Below are positions 17,161 to 27,222 of a stretch of DNA of 64,000 bases, in pieces. Positions within the stretch are counted from its first letter, which is position 1, and each line of letters begins with the position of its first letter. A model generated the notes under the pieces. The model was not told where the DNA came from. It made no database searches and was given only the letters and a program-made list of their open reading frames with translations. Location of the stretch: assembly GCF_003663885.1 (NCBI RefSeq), contig NZ_RCCE01000005.1, positions 62,001-126,000 on the forward strand. The letters run 5' to 3'. The stretch comes from Litoreibacter meonggei. GTDB lineage: Bacteria; Pseudomonadota; Alphaproteobacteria; Rhodobacterales; Rhodobacteraceae. A program made the position numbers and the translations under genes.

Positions 17161-17162
17161 TC

Positions 17163-20100
17163 TCAGGCGACCAGCTGCTCTGCTTTTTTCAGATCAACCG
17201 ACACCAGTTGAGACACACCCAGCTCCGCCATGGTTACCCCGAACAACCGATCCATCCGCGCCATCGTCACCGCATGGTGGGTGATGATCAGGAAGCGCGT
17301 GTCGGTACGGCGGGCCATTTCGTCCAACAGGTCGCAGAACCGCGTCACGTTGGCGTCGTCCAGCGGCGCGTCGACCTCGTCAAGCACACAAATCGGTGCT
17401 GGATTCGCAAGGAACACTGCGAAGATAAGCGCCAGAGCCGTCAGAGTTTGCTCGCCCCCGGACAGCAGCGACAGGGTCGACAGCTTCTTGCCGGGTGGTT
17501 GGCACATGATCTCCAGACCGGCCTCCAGCGGGTCGTCACTTTCGACCATGACCAGCTTCGCCTCGCCACCGCCAAACAGGTGCTTGAACAAGGTCGAGAA
17601 ACTTGAGTTCACTTCTTCAAACGCTGTCAGCAGACGCTCACGACCCTCTTTGTTGAGCGAGGCGATACCGGTGCGCAGGGCAGAAATTGCCGCTTCCAGA
17701 TCGGTCTTTTCACCGAGCAGGTTGTCGTGCTCTTCCGAGACCTCTTTGGCGTCTTCTTCCGCACGCAGGTTCACGGCACCCAACGCATCCCGTTGGCGTT
17801 TCAGACGGTTCACGTCGGCCTCGACCCGCTCCGCCGGGGGCATGTCATCCGGGTTAGTGTCCAAGGTTTCGAGCAACGCCTGCGGCGTGGTTTCCATGTC
17901 CTCACGAATACGCTCCACCGCGTAGGTCACCGTTTCTTTGGCGGCCTCGGCACGGGCATCCGCGCGGGCGCGGGCTTCGCGGGACTCGGAGGCTTCGCGT
18001 TCGGCATCGCGTTCTGTTTGCACACCTTCACGCAGGGCCGTTTCGGCCTCGGCCAAGTTGTCAGCGGCGGTTCTCCGGCGCGTCTCAGCCTCGTCAATCG
18101 CAGAAGTCAGCTCATCACGTTTGGCGGCCAGCTCAGACGGCGCGGCAGAGGCTTCTTTCAACTCGGCCTCGGAGGTTACCTTGCGCTCCTCCAACTCGCC
18201 GATCCGTTTGCCAGCGGTTTCCAGACGATGCTTCCAGCCGCTGACTTCGGTGGTGATTTCTTGGCTGCGCTTGGTCCGCGCCTCGCCCTCGCGGCGCAAT
18301 TCGTCATGCGAGGACCGCTTCGCCAGCATGGTCATGCGCGACGCCTCGACGGTCATTTTGACGTCTTCGACTTCGGCACGCGCCGCGTCCAGATCGCCCA
18401 GATCAGCCACGCCTTTATCGGCTTCTCGCAGACGTTCGCGGGCGGCCATCGCCTCTTCTTCGTAGCGGGTCACGGCCAGTTCAAGGCTTTCGACGCGACC
18501 AGCCGCAATCGACTTTTCACCTTCGGCACGGGATACGGCGCGTGACGCATCAGCCATCGCACGATCAGCATTTTTGCGGGCCTCACGCGCGTCCCGATCC
18601 GCTTGCGCCGCCTCCGCCAACTCTTTGGTGAGCATCTCATGCGCCTGACGTGCACCATCGGCACGTGCCGTCGCGCCCTCCAGCGCTTGCTTCAGCTCTT
18701 CCAAACGGTTGAGCTGTTGCAGACGCATCGCAGCCGCGGATGGCGCGTCATCGGCCCCCGTGCGGAACCCGTCCCAGCGCCAGACGTCACCCTCCACCGA
18801 GACCAAACGCTGCCCCGGCAACAGGGATTCTTGCAGGCGGTTGCCGTCATTCGCGTCGACCAATCCCACCTGCGACATCCGGCGGGCCAGCACGTCCGGG
18901 ATCGTCACATAGGTGGTCAGTGGGTTGACGCCCTCTGGCAGGCGTTGTGGCTGCGGATAGGCCGCAAGGCGCGCCCAGCCGGTGACTTCATCGTCGTCAA
19001 TTTGCGGCGCCCGCAGGTCGTCGGCCAAGGCCGCGCCGAGCGCTTTCTCGTAGCCGGATTTCACCTGAACCACGTCCAGCAGCTGACCTTGCTCCGAGGT
19101 ATCGCGGTCCACCAAACGCGACAGCGCGGTGGCCTCCGCACGCAGGGCGTTTGCTTCGCCCTCAGCCTCAGAGCGTTGCGAGCGGGCGTCGCTTTCGCGG
19201 TTCTGCGCTTCGGAACGCGCCGCTTCGGCGGCGGTCAAATCGGTGTCGGATTTTTCAGCCTGAACCGAGGCTTGGGACAACGCCGTTTGCGCCGCGATCA
19301 GCGAGGTATCCGCGTTGGTCGCAGCGGCCTGCGCGTGATCAACCGAGGCGCGGGCTTTGTTCGCCTCGTCCTCGTAGCGCTGCAATGTCTTGGCGGCGTC
19401 TTCGCGTAAGCGGTGAGCGGATTGGTGGCGCGCGGCAAGGCGGGCGACGTCTTCGGTATGCTCGGCCAGTTGCGTTTCGCGATCCTGCAACACGGTCGCG
19501 GCTTCGCGGGCCTCCGTCGCGGCGGCGTCCAGCTTGGCGACATGCCCCTCAGACGCTTTGGCGATCTCGCGGGCTTCCCATTCCAGCCGTTCAATCGTCT
19601 CGCCCGCATCGCGGTTCAGCGCGGTTTCGCGTTCGATATCGCGGGCCAATTGGTCAATCCGCGCGGTCAGCGTCTCGATGGTCTGTTGCGCCTGACGTTC
19701 CTGATCCGTCAGCGTGTCGCGCTGGACTTGCAAGCGTTGTAGCACGGCGGCGGCGATTGCCTCTTCCTCGCGCAATGGCGGCAAGGTGTCTTCCATCGCT
19801 TGGCGCGACTTGGCAACCTCACGCACCTGCGCTTCGGACAGAGCGGCCTGTTTCGTGCGTTCCGTCAGGATTTGGCTGGCGGTCAGGTTCGCGTCTTCGG
19901 CCTCTTTCCAACGACGGTAGAGCAGCGTGCCTTCCGATTTGCGCAACTCTTCACCGATCTCCCGATACCGCGCGGCTTGGCGCGCTTGGCGGGCAAGTTG
20001 TGCCAGTTGCGCGGCGAGCTGTTCGATCACGTCATCGACACGGGACAGGTTGGTCTCCGCCCCGTTCAACTTCAACTCCGCCTCGTGGCGACGTTGATAC

Positions 20101-20618
20101 AGCCCCGAGATGCCTGCCGCTTCCTCAAGGATACGGCGGCGGGCCTTGGGCCGTGCGTTGATCAGTTCCGATATCTGCCCCTGACGCACCAATGCAGGCG
20201 AATGCGCACCGGTGGACGCATCGGCGAACAGCATCTGCACATCCCGCGCCCGCACGTCTTTGCCGTTGGTCTTGTAGGCGGACCCTGCGTCGCGGGTGAT
20301 CCGGCGGATAATTTCCAGCGTATCGAGGTCGTTAAACCCCGCAGGCGCCAGACGCTCCGAGTTATCAATATGCAGGGACACTTCCGCGAAGTTCCGCGCC
20401 GGACGCGACGACGCCCCTGCGAAGATCACATCTTCCATGCCAGAGCCGCGCATCGACTTGGCGCGATTCTCGCCCATCACCCAGCGCAGCGCTTCCAGCA
20501 GGTTGGACTTTCCGCAGCCATTTGGCCCCACAACGCCCGTCAGCCCGTCAGCAATCACCAGCTCCGTGGGGTCCACGAAGCTTTTGAAGCCGTTCAGTCT
20601 GAGTTTAGAGAAGCGCAA
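17163..20618 (-). CDS. smc: Chromosome segregation protein SMC
   Basis: A 1151-residue condensin ATPase. The N-terminal head has Walker A GPNGCGKSN (31-39). Long Ala/Glu/Arg-rich coiled coils flank a hinge around residues 500-640. The C-terminal head has the LSLLSGGEQTLTALAL signature and Walker B CVLDEVDAPLDDAN. It compacts and aligns sister chromosomes with ScpA and ScpB, which are not in this window. It faces the PRC-barrel gene tail to tail. Confidence 0.97.
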   Translation of the reverse strand: MRFSKLRLNGFKSFVDPTELVIADGLTGVVGPNGCGKSNLLEALRWVMGENRAKSMRGSGMEDVIFAGASSRPARNFAEVSLHIDNSERLAPAGFNDLDTLEIIRRITRDAGSAYKTNGKDVRARDVQMLFADASTGAHSPALVRQGQISELINARPKARRRILEEAAGISGLYQRRHEAELKLNGAETNLSRVDDVIEQLAAQLAQLARQARQAARYREIGEELRKSEGTLLYRRWKEAEDANLTASQILTERTKQAALSEAQVREVAKSRQAMEDTLPPLREEEAIAAAVLQRLQVQRDTLTDQERQAQQTIETLTARIDQLARDIERETALNRDAGETIERLEWEAREIAKASEGHVAKLDAAATEAREAATVLQDRETQLAEHTEDVARLAARHQSAHRLREDAAKTLQRYEDEANKARASVDHAQAAATNADTSLIAAQTALSQASVQAEKSDTDLTAAEAARSEAQNRESDARSQRSEAEGEANALRAEATALSRLVDRDTSEQGQLLDVVQVKSGYEKALGAALADDLRAPQIDDDEVTGWARLAAYPQPQRLPEGVNPLTTYVTIPDVLARRMSQVGLVDANDGNRLQESLLPGQRLVSVEGDVWRWDGFRTGADDAPSAAAMRLQQLNRLEELKQALEGATARADGARQAHEMLTKELAEAAQADRDAREARKNADRAMADASRAVSRAEGEKSIAAGRVESLELAVTRYEEEAMAARERLREADKGVADLGDLDAARAEVEDVKMTVEASRMTMLAKRSSHDELRREGEARTKRSQEITTEVSGWKHRLETAGKRIGELEERKVTSEAELKEASAAPSELAAKRDELTSAIDEAETRRRTAADNLAEAETALREGVQTERDAEREASESREARARADARAEAAKETVTYAVERIREDMETTPQALLETLDTNPDDMPPAERVEADVNRLKRQRDALGAVNLRAEEDAKEVSEEHDNLLGEKTDLEAAISALRTGIASLNKEGRERLLTAFEEVNSSFSTLFKHLFGGGEAKLVMVESDDPLEAGLEIMCQPPGKKLSTLSLLSGGEQTLTALALIFAVFLANPAPICVLDEVDAPLDDANVTRFCDLLDEMARRTDTRFLIITHHAVTMARMDRLFGVTMAELGVSQLVSVDLKKAEQLVA

Positions 20619-20826
20619 TGCGGGCCTCGCGGGGGAATCGGTGTGTAGTGGGTCATTGTTTGAACCTAACCCTCATGAGTCAACGTAAAACCACTGCATA
20701 TGGCCGGCTACTCAGGGTTATCCCCAAGATGTTGCGAATTTCCGCTTAAGCCAGTGTGCCGCGAAATGCATGTGGGCTGTCGGAATCGACCTTGACCCGC
20801 ACAGCGCCCCTGACGCATTGTGCCCA

Positions 20827-21019
20827 CGCATGGTTCCCCGCGACGTGCAAAGCACAGTGGGGAAAAATGGGAATTCGGTAGGCGTGACCCAATTAGGGAC
20901 GCAACTCCGGAGCCGCCCCCGCGACTGTATGCGGTGAGCACCCTGCCAACTTAGCCACTGGAGCAATCTGGGAAGGCGGCAGGATGCATCGACCCGCGAG
21001 CCAGGAGACCAGCCATGCG
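20827..21019 (+). promoter_or_regulatory. Cobalamin riboswitch upstream of cbtB-cbtA-cobW
   Basis: The conserved parts appear in order: a P1 stem CGCATGG (20827) pairing with CCATGCG (21013), GGTTCCCC, a GGGAA-type segment, the CGGAGCC-CCCGCGACTGT core near 20910-20930, CCACTGG, GGGAAGGCGGC, and the B12 box GAGCCAGGAGACCAGCC at 20998. It lies 48 bases before the cbtB start. Bound adenosylcobalamin would be expected to repress cobalt uptake and the downstream cob genes. Confidence 0.93.
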
Positions 21020-21026
21020 CAATGAA

Positions 21027-21062
21027 ACCCCTCCCGTCGGGTGTGACGGGGCAAGGAGATTA
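21027..21062 (+). promoter_or_regulatory. Expression-platform hairpin and ribosome binding site of cbtB
   Basis: CCCGTC and GACGGG form a stem around GGGTGT, directly followed by GGGCAAGGAG, the cbtB Shine-Dalgarno. There is no T-run, so the cobalamin riboswitch probably acts on translation initiation rather than termination. The mechanism is inferred. Confidence 0.55.
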
Positions 21063-21066
21063 GAGA

Positions 21067-21258
21067 ATGAACAACGAAGTTAAAGCAGCCACGCTGAACG
21101 CAACCACCATCCAGACCGCCGACATGAGCCTTGTCAGCATCCTTGGTGCCGCTGCTCTGGGTCTGGCCCTGCTGTTCGCAGCCGGTTTCGCACAAGCCTC
21201 CGTGATGCATGACACCGCGCATGACCAGCGTCACGCGATGGCGTTCCCCTGCCACTAA
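21067..21258 (+). CDS. cbtB: CbtB cobalt transporter subunit
   Basis: A 63-residue membrane protein with one transmembrane helix (LVSILGAAALGLALLFAAGF) and a C-terminal HDTAHDQRHAMAFPCH. The histidine-rich end is the CbtB family's presumed cobalt site. It sits directly behind the cobalamin riboswitch and 15 bases before cbtA, its usual partner. Confidence 0.92.
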   Translation: MNNEVKAATLNATTIQTADMSLVSILGAAALGLALLFAAGFAQASVMHDTAHDQRHAMAFPCH

Positions 21259-21273
21259 TCACCTACCAAAAAC

Positions 21274-21957
21274 ATGTTTAAAAATTTGTTGACCAGCGCT
21301 GTGTTCGCTGGCGTAGCCGTCGGCGTGATTGCCGCCGTTCTACAATTCTGGTTGGTGACACCCTTGCTGCTAGAGGGTGAGCTTTATGAATCCGGCGCTC
21401 GTGTGCACTTCGCGGTCGACGGCTCCACCCAAAGCGACGCGGGGCATCCTGCGTTGTTTACCGACCCCATGCGTGACCTGATGACCATCGGCTTCAACAT
21501 GGTGACCTTCACAGCCTTTGCCCTGTTCCTTGCGATCGGCTTCGCCCTGACGGAACGCGGCGGCCATGAGGTGACCGCTCGCAAAGGTCTGATCTGGGGC
21601 ATCGCAGCCTTCATCGCCGTGCAGCTTGCCCCTGCCATGGGCCTCCCACCCGAGCTTCCGGGGACCGTTGCGGCAGATGTAGAACTGCGCCAAATCTGGT
21701 GGATTTGTACTGTGCTTGCCACCGCAGTCGGGCTTGGCCTGATCGCCTTTGGCCCAACTCTGGCTGGTATTGGCGGGGCAGCCCTCATCGCCCTGCCACA
21801 CATCGTCGGCGCGCCGCATCTGGATACCTATTTCGGCGTGGCAGCTCCCGAGCTGTCCGCGCATTTTGCCACGGCCTCTTTGGGGACTTCGGCGGTCGCT
21901 TGGGCCTTGTTGGGCCTGTTCACCGCTACCCTCTGGGTCAAATTCAAGGACGCCTGA
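21274..21957 (+). CDS. cbtA: CbtA cobalt transporter subunit
   Basis: A 227-residue protein with about five hydrophobic helices. The first is near residues 4-25 (LLTSAVFAGVAVGVIAAVLQ); later ones surround FNMVTFTAFALFLAIGFAL and WGIAAFIAVQLAPAMGLPPELPG. The LAPAMGLPPELPG motif is characteristic of CbtA. With CbtB it is the predicted riboswitch-controlled cobalt importer. It ends one base before the cobW start. Confidence 0.93.
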   Translation: MFKNLLTSAVFAGVAVGVIAAVLQFWLVTPLLLEGELYESGARVHFAVDGSTQSDAGHPALFTDPMRDLMTIGFNMVTFTAFALFLAIGFALTERGGHEVTARKGLIWGIAAFIAVQLAPAMGLPPELPGTVAADVELRQIWWICTVLATAVGLGLIAFGPTLAGIGGAALIALPHIVGAPHLDTYFGVAAPELSAHFATASLGTSAVAWALLGLFTATLWVKFKDA

Positions 21958-21958
21958 C

Positions 21959-23023
21959 ATGCAAGCAAAGATCCCCGCCACCGTCGTCACCGGCTTCCTT
22001 GGGGCCGGCAAAACCACCCTCATCCGGCACATGCTGGAGAACGCCAACGGCAAACGCATTGCCCTGATCATCAACGAGTTTGGCGATCTGGGCGTGGACG
22101 GCGACATCCTCAAAGGCTGCGGCGACGAAACCTGCACCGAGGATGACATCATGGAGCTGTCCAACGGCTGCATCTGCTGCACCGTGGCCGACGACTTCAT
22201 CCCGACGATGGAAAAGCTACTGGCCCGCGAGAACCGCCCCGATCACATCGTGATCGAAACCTCCGGTCTGGCCCTGCCGCAACCCCTGATCCGCGCTTTC
22301 AATTGGCCGGAAATCTCGACCAAGGTCACCGTCGATGGCGTGGTGACCGTGGTGGACGGCAAAGCCGTCTCCGAAGGTCGCTTTGCCCATAATGTCGCCG
22401 CCGTGGACGCACAGCGCAAGCTGGACGAAAACCTTGATCACGAAACGCCGCTGTCGGAGCTGTTCGAGGACCAAATCGCCTGCGCCGACATGATCGTGGT
22501 CAACAAGTCCGACCTGTTGGGCGACACCGAAACCGACGCGCTGGTCGCGACCTTGAAGGCAGACAGCCGCGATGGCGTCCAGGTCGTGCGCACATCCATG
22601 GGCAAGCTGCCTGTCGATGTGTTGCTCGGCCAAGGCATCGGGGCTGAAGGTGACTTGGACGCCCGCCACGAGGTGCATCACCACCACCATGATCACGACG
22701 ACGATGACCACCACGACGACCATCATCACGAACACAGCCACGATGAATTCCAATCTTTCGTCGTCACCCGTGGCGAAATCACAGACCCGAAAGCGTTCGC
22801 CGAACAAGTGGCCAACGTGATCCGCACCCATGACATATTGCGCCTGAAAGGCTTCGCCGCCGTCGAGGGCAAACCTATGCGCCTGACGCTTCAGGCCGTC
22901 GGCCCGCGGGTAGACACCTATTTCGACCGTCCCTTCGGCAGCGTCGCCCGCGAAACGCGGCTGGTGGTTATCGGCCAAGCTGGTCTGGACCACGCGACCA
23001 TAGAGGCCGCGTTGCAAGCATGA
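21959..23023 (+). CDS. cobW: CobW, cobalt-responsive GTPase of the COG0523 family
   Basis: A 354-residue G3E GTPase thought to deliver cobalt for corrin synthesis. It has Walker A GFLGAGKTT (12-20), the metal-binding CICC motif (C71, C73, C74), the NKSD guanine motif, a His/Asp-rich tract around residues 240-262, and the C-terminal CobW_C domain (LRLKGFAAVEG). The ATG at 21959 begins one base after the cbtA stop; the longer in-frame extension overlaps cbtA and is not supported. It overlaps the next gene by ATGA. Confidence 0.95.
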   Translation: MQAKIPATVVTGFLGAGKTTLIRHMLENANGKRIALIINEFGDLGVDGDILKGCGDETCTEDDIMELSNGCICCTVADDFIPTMEKLLARENRPDHIVIETSGLALPQPLIRAFNWPEISTKVTVDGVVTVVDGKAVSEGRFAHNVAAVDAQRKLDENLDHETPLSELFEDQIACADMIVVNKSDLLGDTETDALVATLKADSRDGVQVVRTSMGKLPVDVLLGQGIGAEGDLDARHEVHHHHHDHDDDDHHDDHHHEHSHDEFQSFVVTRGEITDPKAFAEQVANVIRTHDILRLKGFAAVEGKPMRLTLQAVGPRVDTYFDRPFGSVARETRLVVIGQAGLDHATIEAALQA

Positions 23024-23466
23024 TCATAGAGCGCGGAGATCCCCGTGACCCGCAGGTCACCGCGCTTTTGCAAGCCAGCCACGCGCTGATGGAAAGCCTG
23101 TTTCCGCCCGAAGAAAACAACTACCTCTCCATCGATGCTCTCTGCGCGCCGGAGGTGCATTTCTTCGTGGCCCGTTACGGTGAAACGCTCTTGGGCTGCG
23201 GTGCGATCAAGCACATGGGCACCTATGGGGAGCTGAAATCGATGTTCACCGCCAAGGCCGCCCGTGGCAAAGGCGCGGCATCCGCAATCCTCGATCACAT
23301 CGTCAAACACACCCGCGCACTGGGCTTAACCGCACTCAAGCTCGAAACCGGCAAGGGCCTCGACGCCGCACACCGGCTGTACTCCAAGCACGGCTTTACA
23401 CCCTGCGGGCCTTTTGGCGACTATGAGGCCAACGAGACCAGCCTGTTCATGGAGAAGCCGCTCTAG
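23020..23466 (+). CDS. GNAT family N-acetyltransferase in the B12 operon
   Basis: A 148-residue acetyltransferase with the acetyl-CoA loop AARGKGAASAILDHIV and the C-terminal HRLYSKHGFTPCGPFGDY pattern of PhnO/ElaA-like GNATs. Its ATG overlaps the cobW stop. The acceptor is unknown; members of this subgroup acetylate small amines or peptides. Position between cobW and cobN suggests co-regulation with B12 genes, but no B12 step needs acetylation. Confidence 0.85.
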   Translation: MIIERGDPRDPQVTALLQASHALMESLFPPEENNYLSIDALCAPEVHFFVARYGETLLGCGAIKHMGTYGELKSMFTAKAARGKGAASAILDHIVKHTRALGLTALKLETGKGLDAAHRLYSKHGFTPCGPFGDYEANETSLFMEKPL

Positions 23467-23500
23467 GTTTCATCTTGGCCTAAATATTCCCGCCGGAGGC
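23467..23500. repeat. Dispersed repeat copy 2
   Basis: GTTTCATCTTGG then ATATTCCCGCCGGAGGC on the plus strand, inverted relative to the copy at 8985. It fills the gap between the GNAT gene and cobN and is followed by GCATCCTCCGCC. Confidence 0.85.
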
Positions 23501-23527
23501 ATCCTCCGCCAGCCATAAGGCGCTGAC

Positions 23528-26500
23528 ATGCACCTACTCGCCGCGACCCCCGGAAACATAGACAACGGCCAAGAGCCGGTTGATTTGGGCCAAACGCCTG
23601 CCGAAATCGTGGTGATCTCCGCCGCCGATACCGAGCTGGCTGCCCTCTCCGCCGCGCGCGGCGAAATGGCGGCCCCACCCAGCCTGCGCCTCGCCTCCAT
23701 GATGCACCTGATTCACCCGATGTCGGTGGATCTGCATATCGAGGCCTGCGCGACCAAATCCAAGCTGGTGATTGCCCGCGTTCTGGGTGGTGTCGGCTAT
23801 TGGAAATACGGCGCGGAGCAATATGCGGCGCATGTGCACGATGCAGGCGTCCCCTTGGCGCTGCTGCCGGGCGACGACAAGCCCGACGCCGAGTTGCGCG
23901 GATTATCCACGGTTTCAGACGAGGACTATGACGCGCTCTGGGCCTATCTGGTCGAAGGCGGACCCGCCAATGCGGAAAACTTCCTCGGCTATGCCCAAGC
24001 GATGGTCGCCGGAACCGAGCGGCCCTCCCCCGCCTCCCCCTTGTTGCGGGCAGGGGTCTATTGGCCGGGGTCGGGAATCTCAGATCTCGCCGCCGCGCAG
24101 GAGGCATGGACCGACGGCGCGCCTGTCGTGCCATTGATCTTCTACCGCGCCCTCGTCCAAGGCGCGGGCCTGAACCCCGTCAACCGCTTGGTGAAGTCGC
24201 TCTTGCGCGCGCGCCTGAACCCGTTGCCGATCTTCGTGGCCTCCCTCAAAGACCCGATCAGTCTGGCCACGCTGGAGCACCTGCTGACGCAAGCCCCGCC
24301 CGAGGTTATCCTGAACGCGACCTCCTTTGCCACCGGCTCCCCGCATCAGGGCGACGCCGAGGCGTTCAACCCGCTGGCAGCACATTTTACGAACAAGGCC
24401 CCCGTCTTTCAGGTCATCTTCTCCAGCTCGACCGAGGTCGCGTGGGCGGACGGGCTCACTGGCCTGTCCGGCCGCGACATCGCGATGAACGTGGCCCTAC
24501 CCGAGGTCGACGGCCGCATCCTGTCACGCGCCGTCAGCTTCAAGGACGAGGCCTATTTCGACGAGGCCACCGAATGCCCCATCGCCACCTATCGCGCTCG
24601 CGGCGACCGCATCCAGTTCGTGGCGGACCTTGCCGCCAATTGGGCCAAGCTCCGCCGCGCCAAAACGTCGGACCGCAAGGTCGCGCTGATCCTCGCCAAC
24701 TATCCCAACAAGGACGGGCGGCTGGCCAACGGCGTGGGCCTCGATACCCCTGCCGCGACCACCCATGTGCTGAAGTTGTTAGCAGATGAAGGCTACCACG
24801 TCGCCAACCCGCCCCCCGACAGCGACGCCCTGATGAAGGCGATGATGGCCGGCCCCACCAACTGGCTGACCGACCGCCATGTGCGCACGGGCGGCGTTGA
24901 CTTGTCACTGGCCGATTATCACCGCGACTACGCGCAACTGCCCTACGCGCTACGCCAGCAGATCGAGGACCGCTGGGGCGCGCCGGAAACCGACCCGTTC
25001 TATACCGCAGGCGAGGTCGATTGCGGGCGCTTCGCCCTGTCGGTGCTACACTACGGAAATGTGGTCGTCGGGTTGCAACCTGCCCGTGGCTACAACATTG
25101 ACCCGACCGACACCTACCACTCGCCCGACCTCGTGCCCCCGCATAACTACCTCGCCTTCTACTTCTGGCTGCGTCACGAATTCGGCGCGCACGCGATCGT
25201 CCACATGGGCAAGCATGGCAACCTCGAATGGCTGCCCGGCAAGGCGCTCGCCCTGTCCGAGGAATGCTGGCCGGAGGCGGTTCTCGGCCCAATGCCGCAC
25301 GTGTACCCGTTCATCGTCAATGACCCCGGCGAAGGCACCCAAGCCAAGCGCCGCGCGCAGGCAGTGATCATCGACCACCTGACCCCGCCCATGACGCGGG
25401 CGGAAACCTACGGGCCACTAAAAGATCTCGAGGCACTAGTCGACGAGTACTACGAGGCCGCAGGCGTGGACCCCCGCCGCATCGAGCATCTGCGCCGCGA
25501 AATCCTGTCCATGACCTCGGCCACGGGGCTGTCCGAAGATGTCGGCTTTTCCGGCGATGAGGATGGCGATCTGGCCAAGCTCGATTCCTATCTCTGCGAA
25601 TTGAAAGAGGCGCAAATCCGCGACGGGTTGCACATTTTCGGGGTCTCGCCAGAGGGCGTGCAGGCCCGCGATCTGACAATCGCCCTTACCCGCGTTGCAC
25701 GCGGCGATGGCACAGGCGCGGACGCCTCGCTAATCCGTGCGCTGGCTGACGATCTGGCACTGGACTTCGACCCGCTGTCGGCTGATCTGGCAGCGCCTTG
25801 GACAGGCCCTCGCCCAGAGGTTTTACCGGGTGATAAATGGCGCAGCACCGGTGATACCGTGGAACGCTTGGAAGAGTTGGCAATCCGCCTAATGGAAGGC
25901 GAAACGCCTCCCGGCCCTGCCAGCGCCACCGTGATGGAGCATATCCGCAGCCATGTGCAACCAACGGTCGCCGCCTGTGGACCCATGGAAGGGGCGGGCC
26001 TTCTCAGCGCCCTCAAGGGGCACTTCGTCGCCCCGGCGCCCTCCGGCGCCCCGACCCGCGGGCGGATGGATGTGTTGCCGACGGGGCGCAACTTTTTCTC
26101 CGTCGACAGCCGCGCGGTCCCGACACCAACCGCTTGGACCTTGGGTTGGAAATCCGCCAACCTGCTGATCGAAAAACATCTGCAAACCCACGGCGACTGG
26201 CCCCGCGCCTTGCTGCTGAACGCGTGGGGCACGGCCAATATGCGCACCGGCGGGGACGACATCGCGCAGGCGCTAGCCCTGATGGGGTGCAAGCCGAAAT
26301 GGGACGCTGCCAACCGCCGCGTCACCGGCTTCGAAATCCTGCCGATGGGCGTGCTGGGCCGCCCCCGCGTCGACGTCACCCTGCGCGTGTCGGGCTTCTT
26401 CCGCGACGCCTTCCCGCAGCTTATCGCCTTGGTCGACAGCGCCGCCCGCGCGGTCATGGAATTGGACGAGCCGGAAGCCGACAACCCCGCCGCCGCCCGC

Positions 26501-27211
26501 TTCCTTGCAGAAGGCACATCACACCGCGTCTTCGGCTCCAAACCGGGGGCTTACGGGGCAGGTTTGCAGGCGATGATCGACGAGCGCCTTTGGGCCGACA
26601 AATCCGATCTGGCCGAGGCCTATCTGGAATGGGGCAGCTATGCCTATGGCAAGGACGCCGAAGGCACCCGTGATCGCGCAAGCTTTGAGGCCCGACTAAG
26701 CCAAGCCGAAGCCGTGGTGCAAAATCAGGACAACCGCGAGCACGATTTGCTCGACAGCGACGACTACTACCAGTTCGAGGGCGGCGCGGCGGCGGCTATC
26801 GAAACCCTCCAAGGTCGCGCGCGACCCGTCTACCACAACGACCACTCGCGCCCGGAACGCCCCGTGATCCGCACGCTTGAGGACGAGATCGGCCGCGTCG
26901 TGCGCTCCCGCGTGGTGAACCCTAAATGGATCGAGGGCGTTAAACGCCACGGCTACAAAGGCGCGTTCGAGATGGCCGCGACGCTAGACTACCTGTTCGC
27001 CTTTGCGGCCGCCACGGGGGCCGCAAAGTCCCATCATTTCGACTTGGTGCATCAGGCCTATCTGGAGGATGACGACACGCGCGACTTCATCGCAGAGCAT
27101 AACCCAGCAGCCCTGCGCGAAATGGCGGAGCGGTTGAACGAAGCTATCGAACGGGGGCTGTGGACGCCCAAATCAAACTCTGCACGTGCCTTGATTGACC
27201 GTTTGCTGTGA
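23528..27211 (+). CDS. cobN: Cobaltochelatase subunit CobN
   Basis: The 1227-residue large subunit of the ATP-dependent aerobic cobaltochelatase, inserting cobalt into hydrogenobyrinic acid a,c-diamide. It is homologous to magnesium chelatase BchH. Typical segments include the N-terminal MHLLAATPGNIDNG, PPHNYLAFYFWLRHEFGAHAIVHMGKHGNLEWLPGK (seen in parts), GPMPHVYPFIVNDPGEGTQAKRR and the C-terminal VNPKWIEGVKRHGYKGAFEMA. Partner subunits CobS and CobT are not in the window. The length is normal. Confidence 0.97.
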   Translation: MHLLAATPGNIDNGQEPVDLGQTPAEIVVISAADTELAALSAARGEMAAPPSLRLASMMHLIHPMSVDLHIEACATKSKLVIARVLGGVGYWKYGAEQYAAHVHDAGVPLALLPGDDKPDAELRGLSTVSDEDYDALWAYLVEGGPANAENFLGYAQAMVAGTERPSPASPLLRAGVYWPGSGISDLAAAQEAWTDGAPVVPLIFYRALVQGAGLNPVNRLVKSLLRARLNPLPIFVASLKDPISLATLEHLLTQAPPEVILNATSFATGSPHQGDAEAFNPLAAHFTNKAPVFQVIFSSSTEVAWADGLTGLSGRDIAMNVALPEVDGRILSRAVSFKDEAYFDEATECPIATYRARGDRIQFVADLAANWAKLRRAKTSDRKVALILANYPNKDGRLANGVGLDTPAATTHVLKLLADEGYHVANPPPDSDALMKAMMAGPTNWLTDRHVRTGGVDLSLADYHRDYAQLPYALRQQIEDRWGAPETDPFYTAGEVDCGRFALSVLHYGNVVVGLQPARGYNIDPTDTYHSPDLVPPHNYLAFYFWLRHEFGAHAIVHMGKHGNLEWLPGKALALSEECWPEAVLGPMPHVYPFIVNDPGEGTQAKRRAQAVIIDHLTPPMTRAETYGPLKDLEALVDEYYEAAGVDPRRIEHLRREILSMTSATGLSEDVGFSGDEDGDLAKLDSYLCELKEAQIRDGLHIFGVSPEGVQARDLTIALTRVARGDGTGADASLIRALADDLALDFDPLSADLAAPWTGPRPEVLPGDKWRSTGDTVERLEELAIRLMEGETPPGPASATVMEHIRSHVQPTVAACGPMEGAGLLSALKGHFVAPAPSGAPTRGRMDVLPTGRNFFSVDSRAVPTPTAWTLGWKSANLLIEKHLQTHGDWPRALLLNAWGTANMRTGGDDIAQALALMGCKPKWDAANRRVTGFEILPMGVLGRPRVDVTLRVSGFFRDAFPQLIALVDSAARAVMELDEPEADNPAAARFLAEGTSHRVFGSKPGAYGAGLQAMIDERLWADKSDLAEAYLEWGSYAYGKDAEGTRDRASFEARLSQAEAVVQNQDNREHDLLDSDDYYQFEGGAAAAIETLQGRARPVYHNDHSRPERPVIRTLEDEIGRVVRSRVVNPKWIEGVKRHGYKGAFEMAATLDYLFAFAAATGAAKSHHFDLVHQAYLEDDDTRDFIAEHNPAALREMAERLNEAIERGLWTPKSNSARALIDRLL

Positions 27212-27222
27212 AAAACCACCGC

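Noticed and set aside
22670-22745. Tandem repeat in cobW
   Set aside because: It is His/Asp codon redundancy of the metal-binding tract, not a DNA repeat element.
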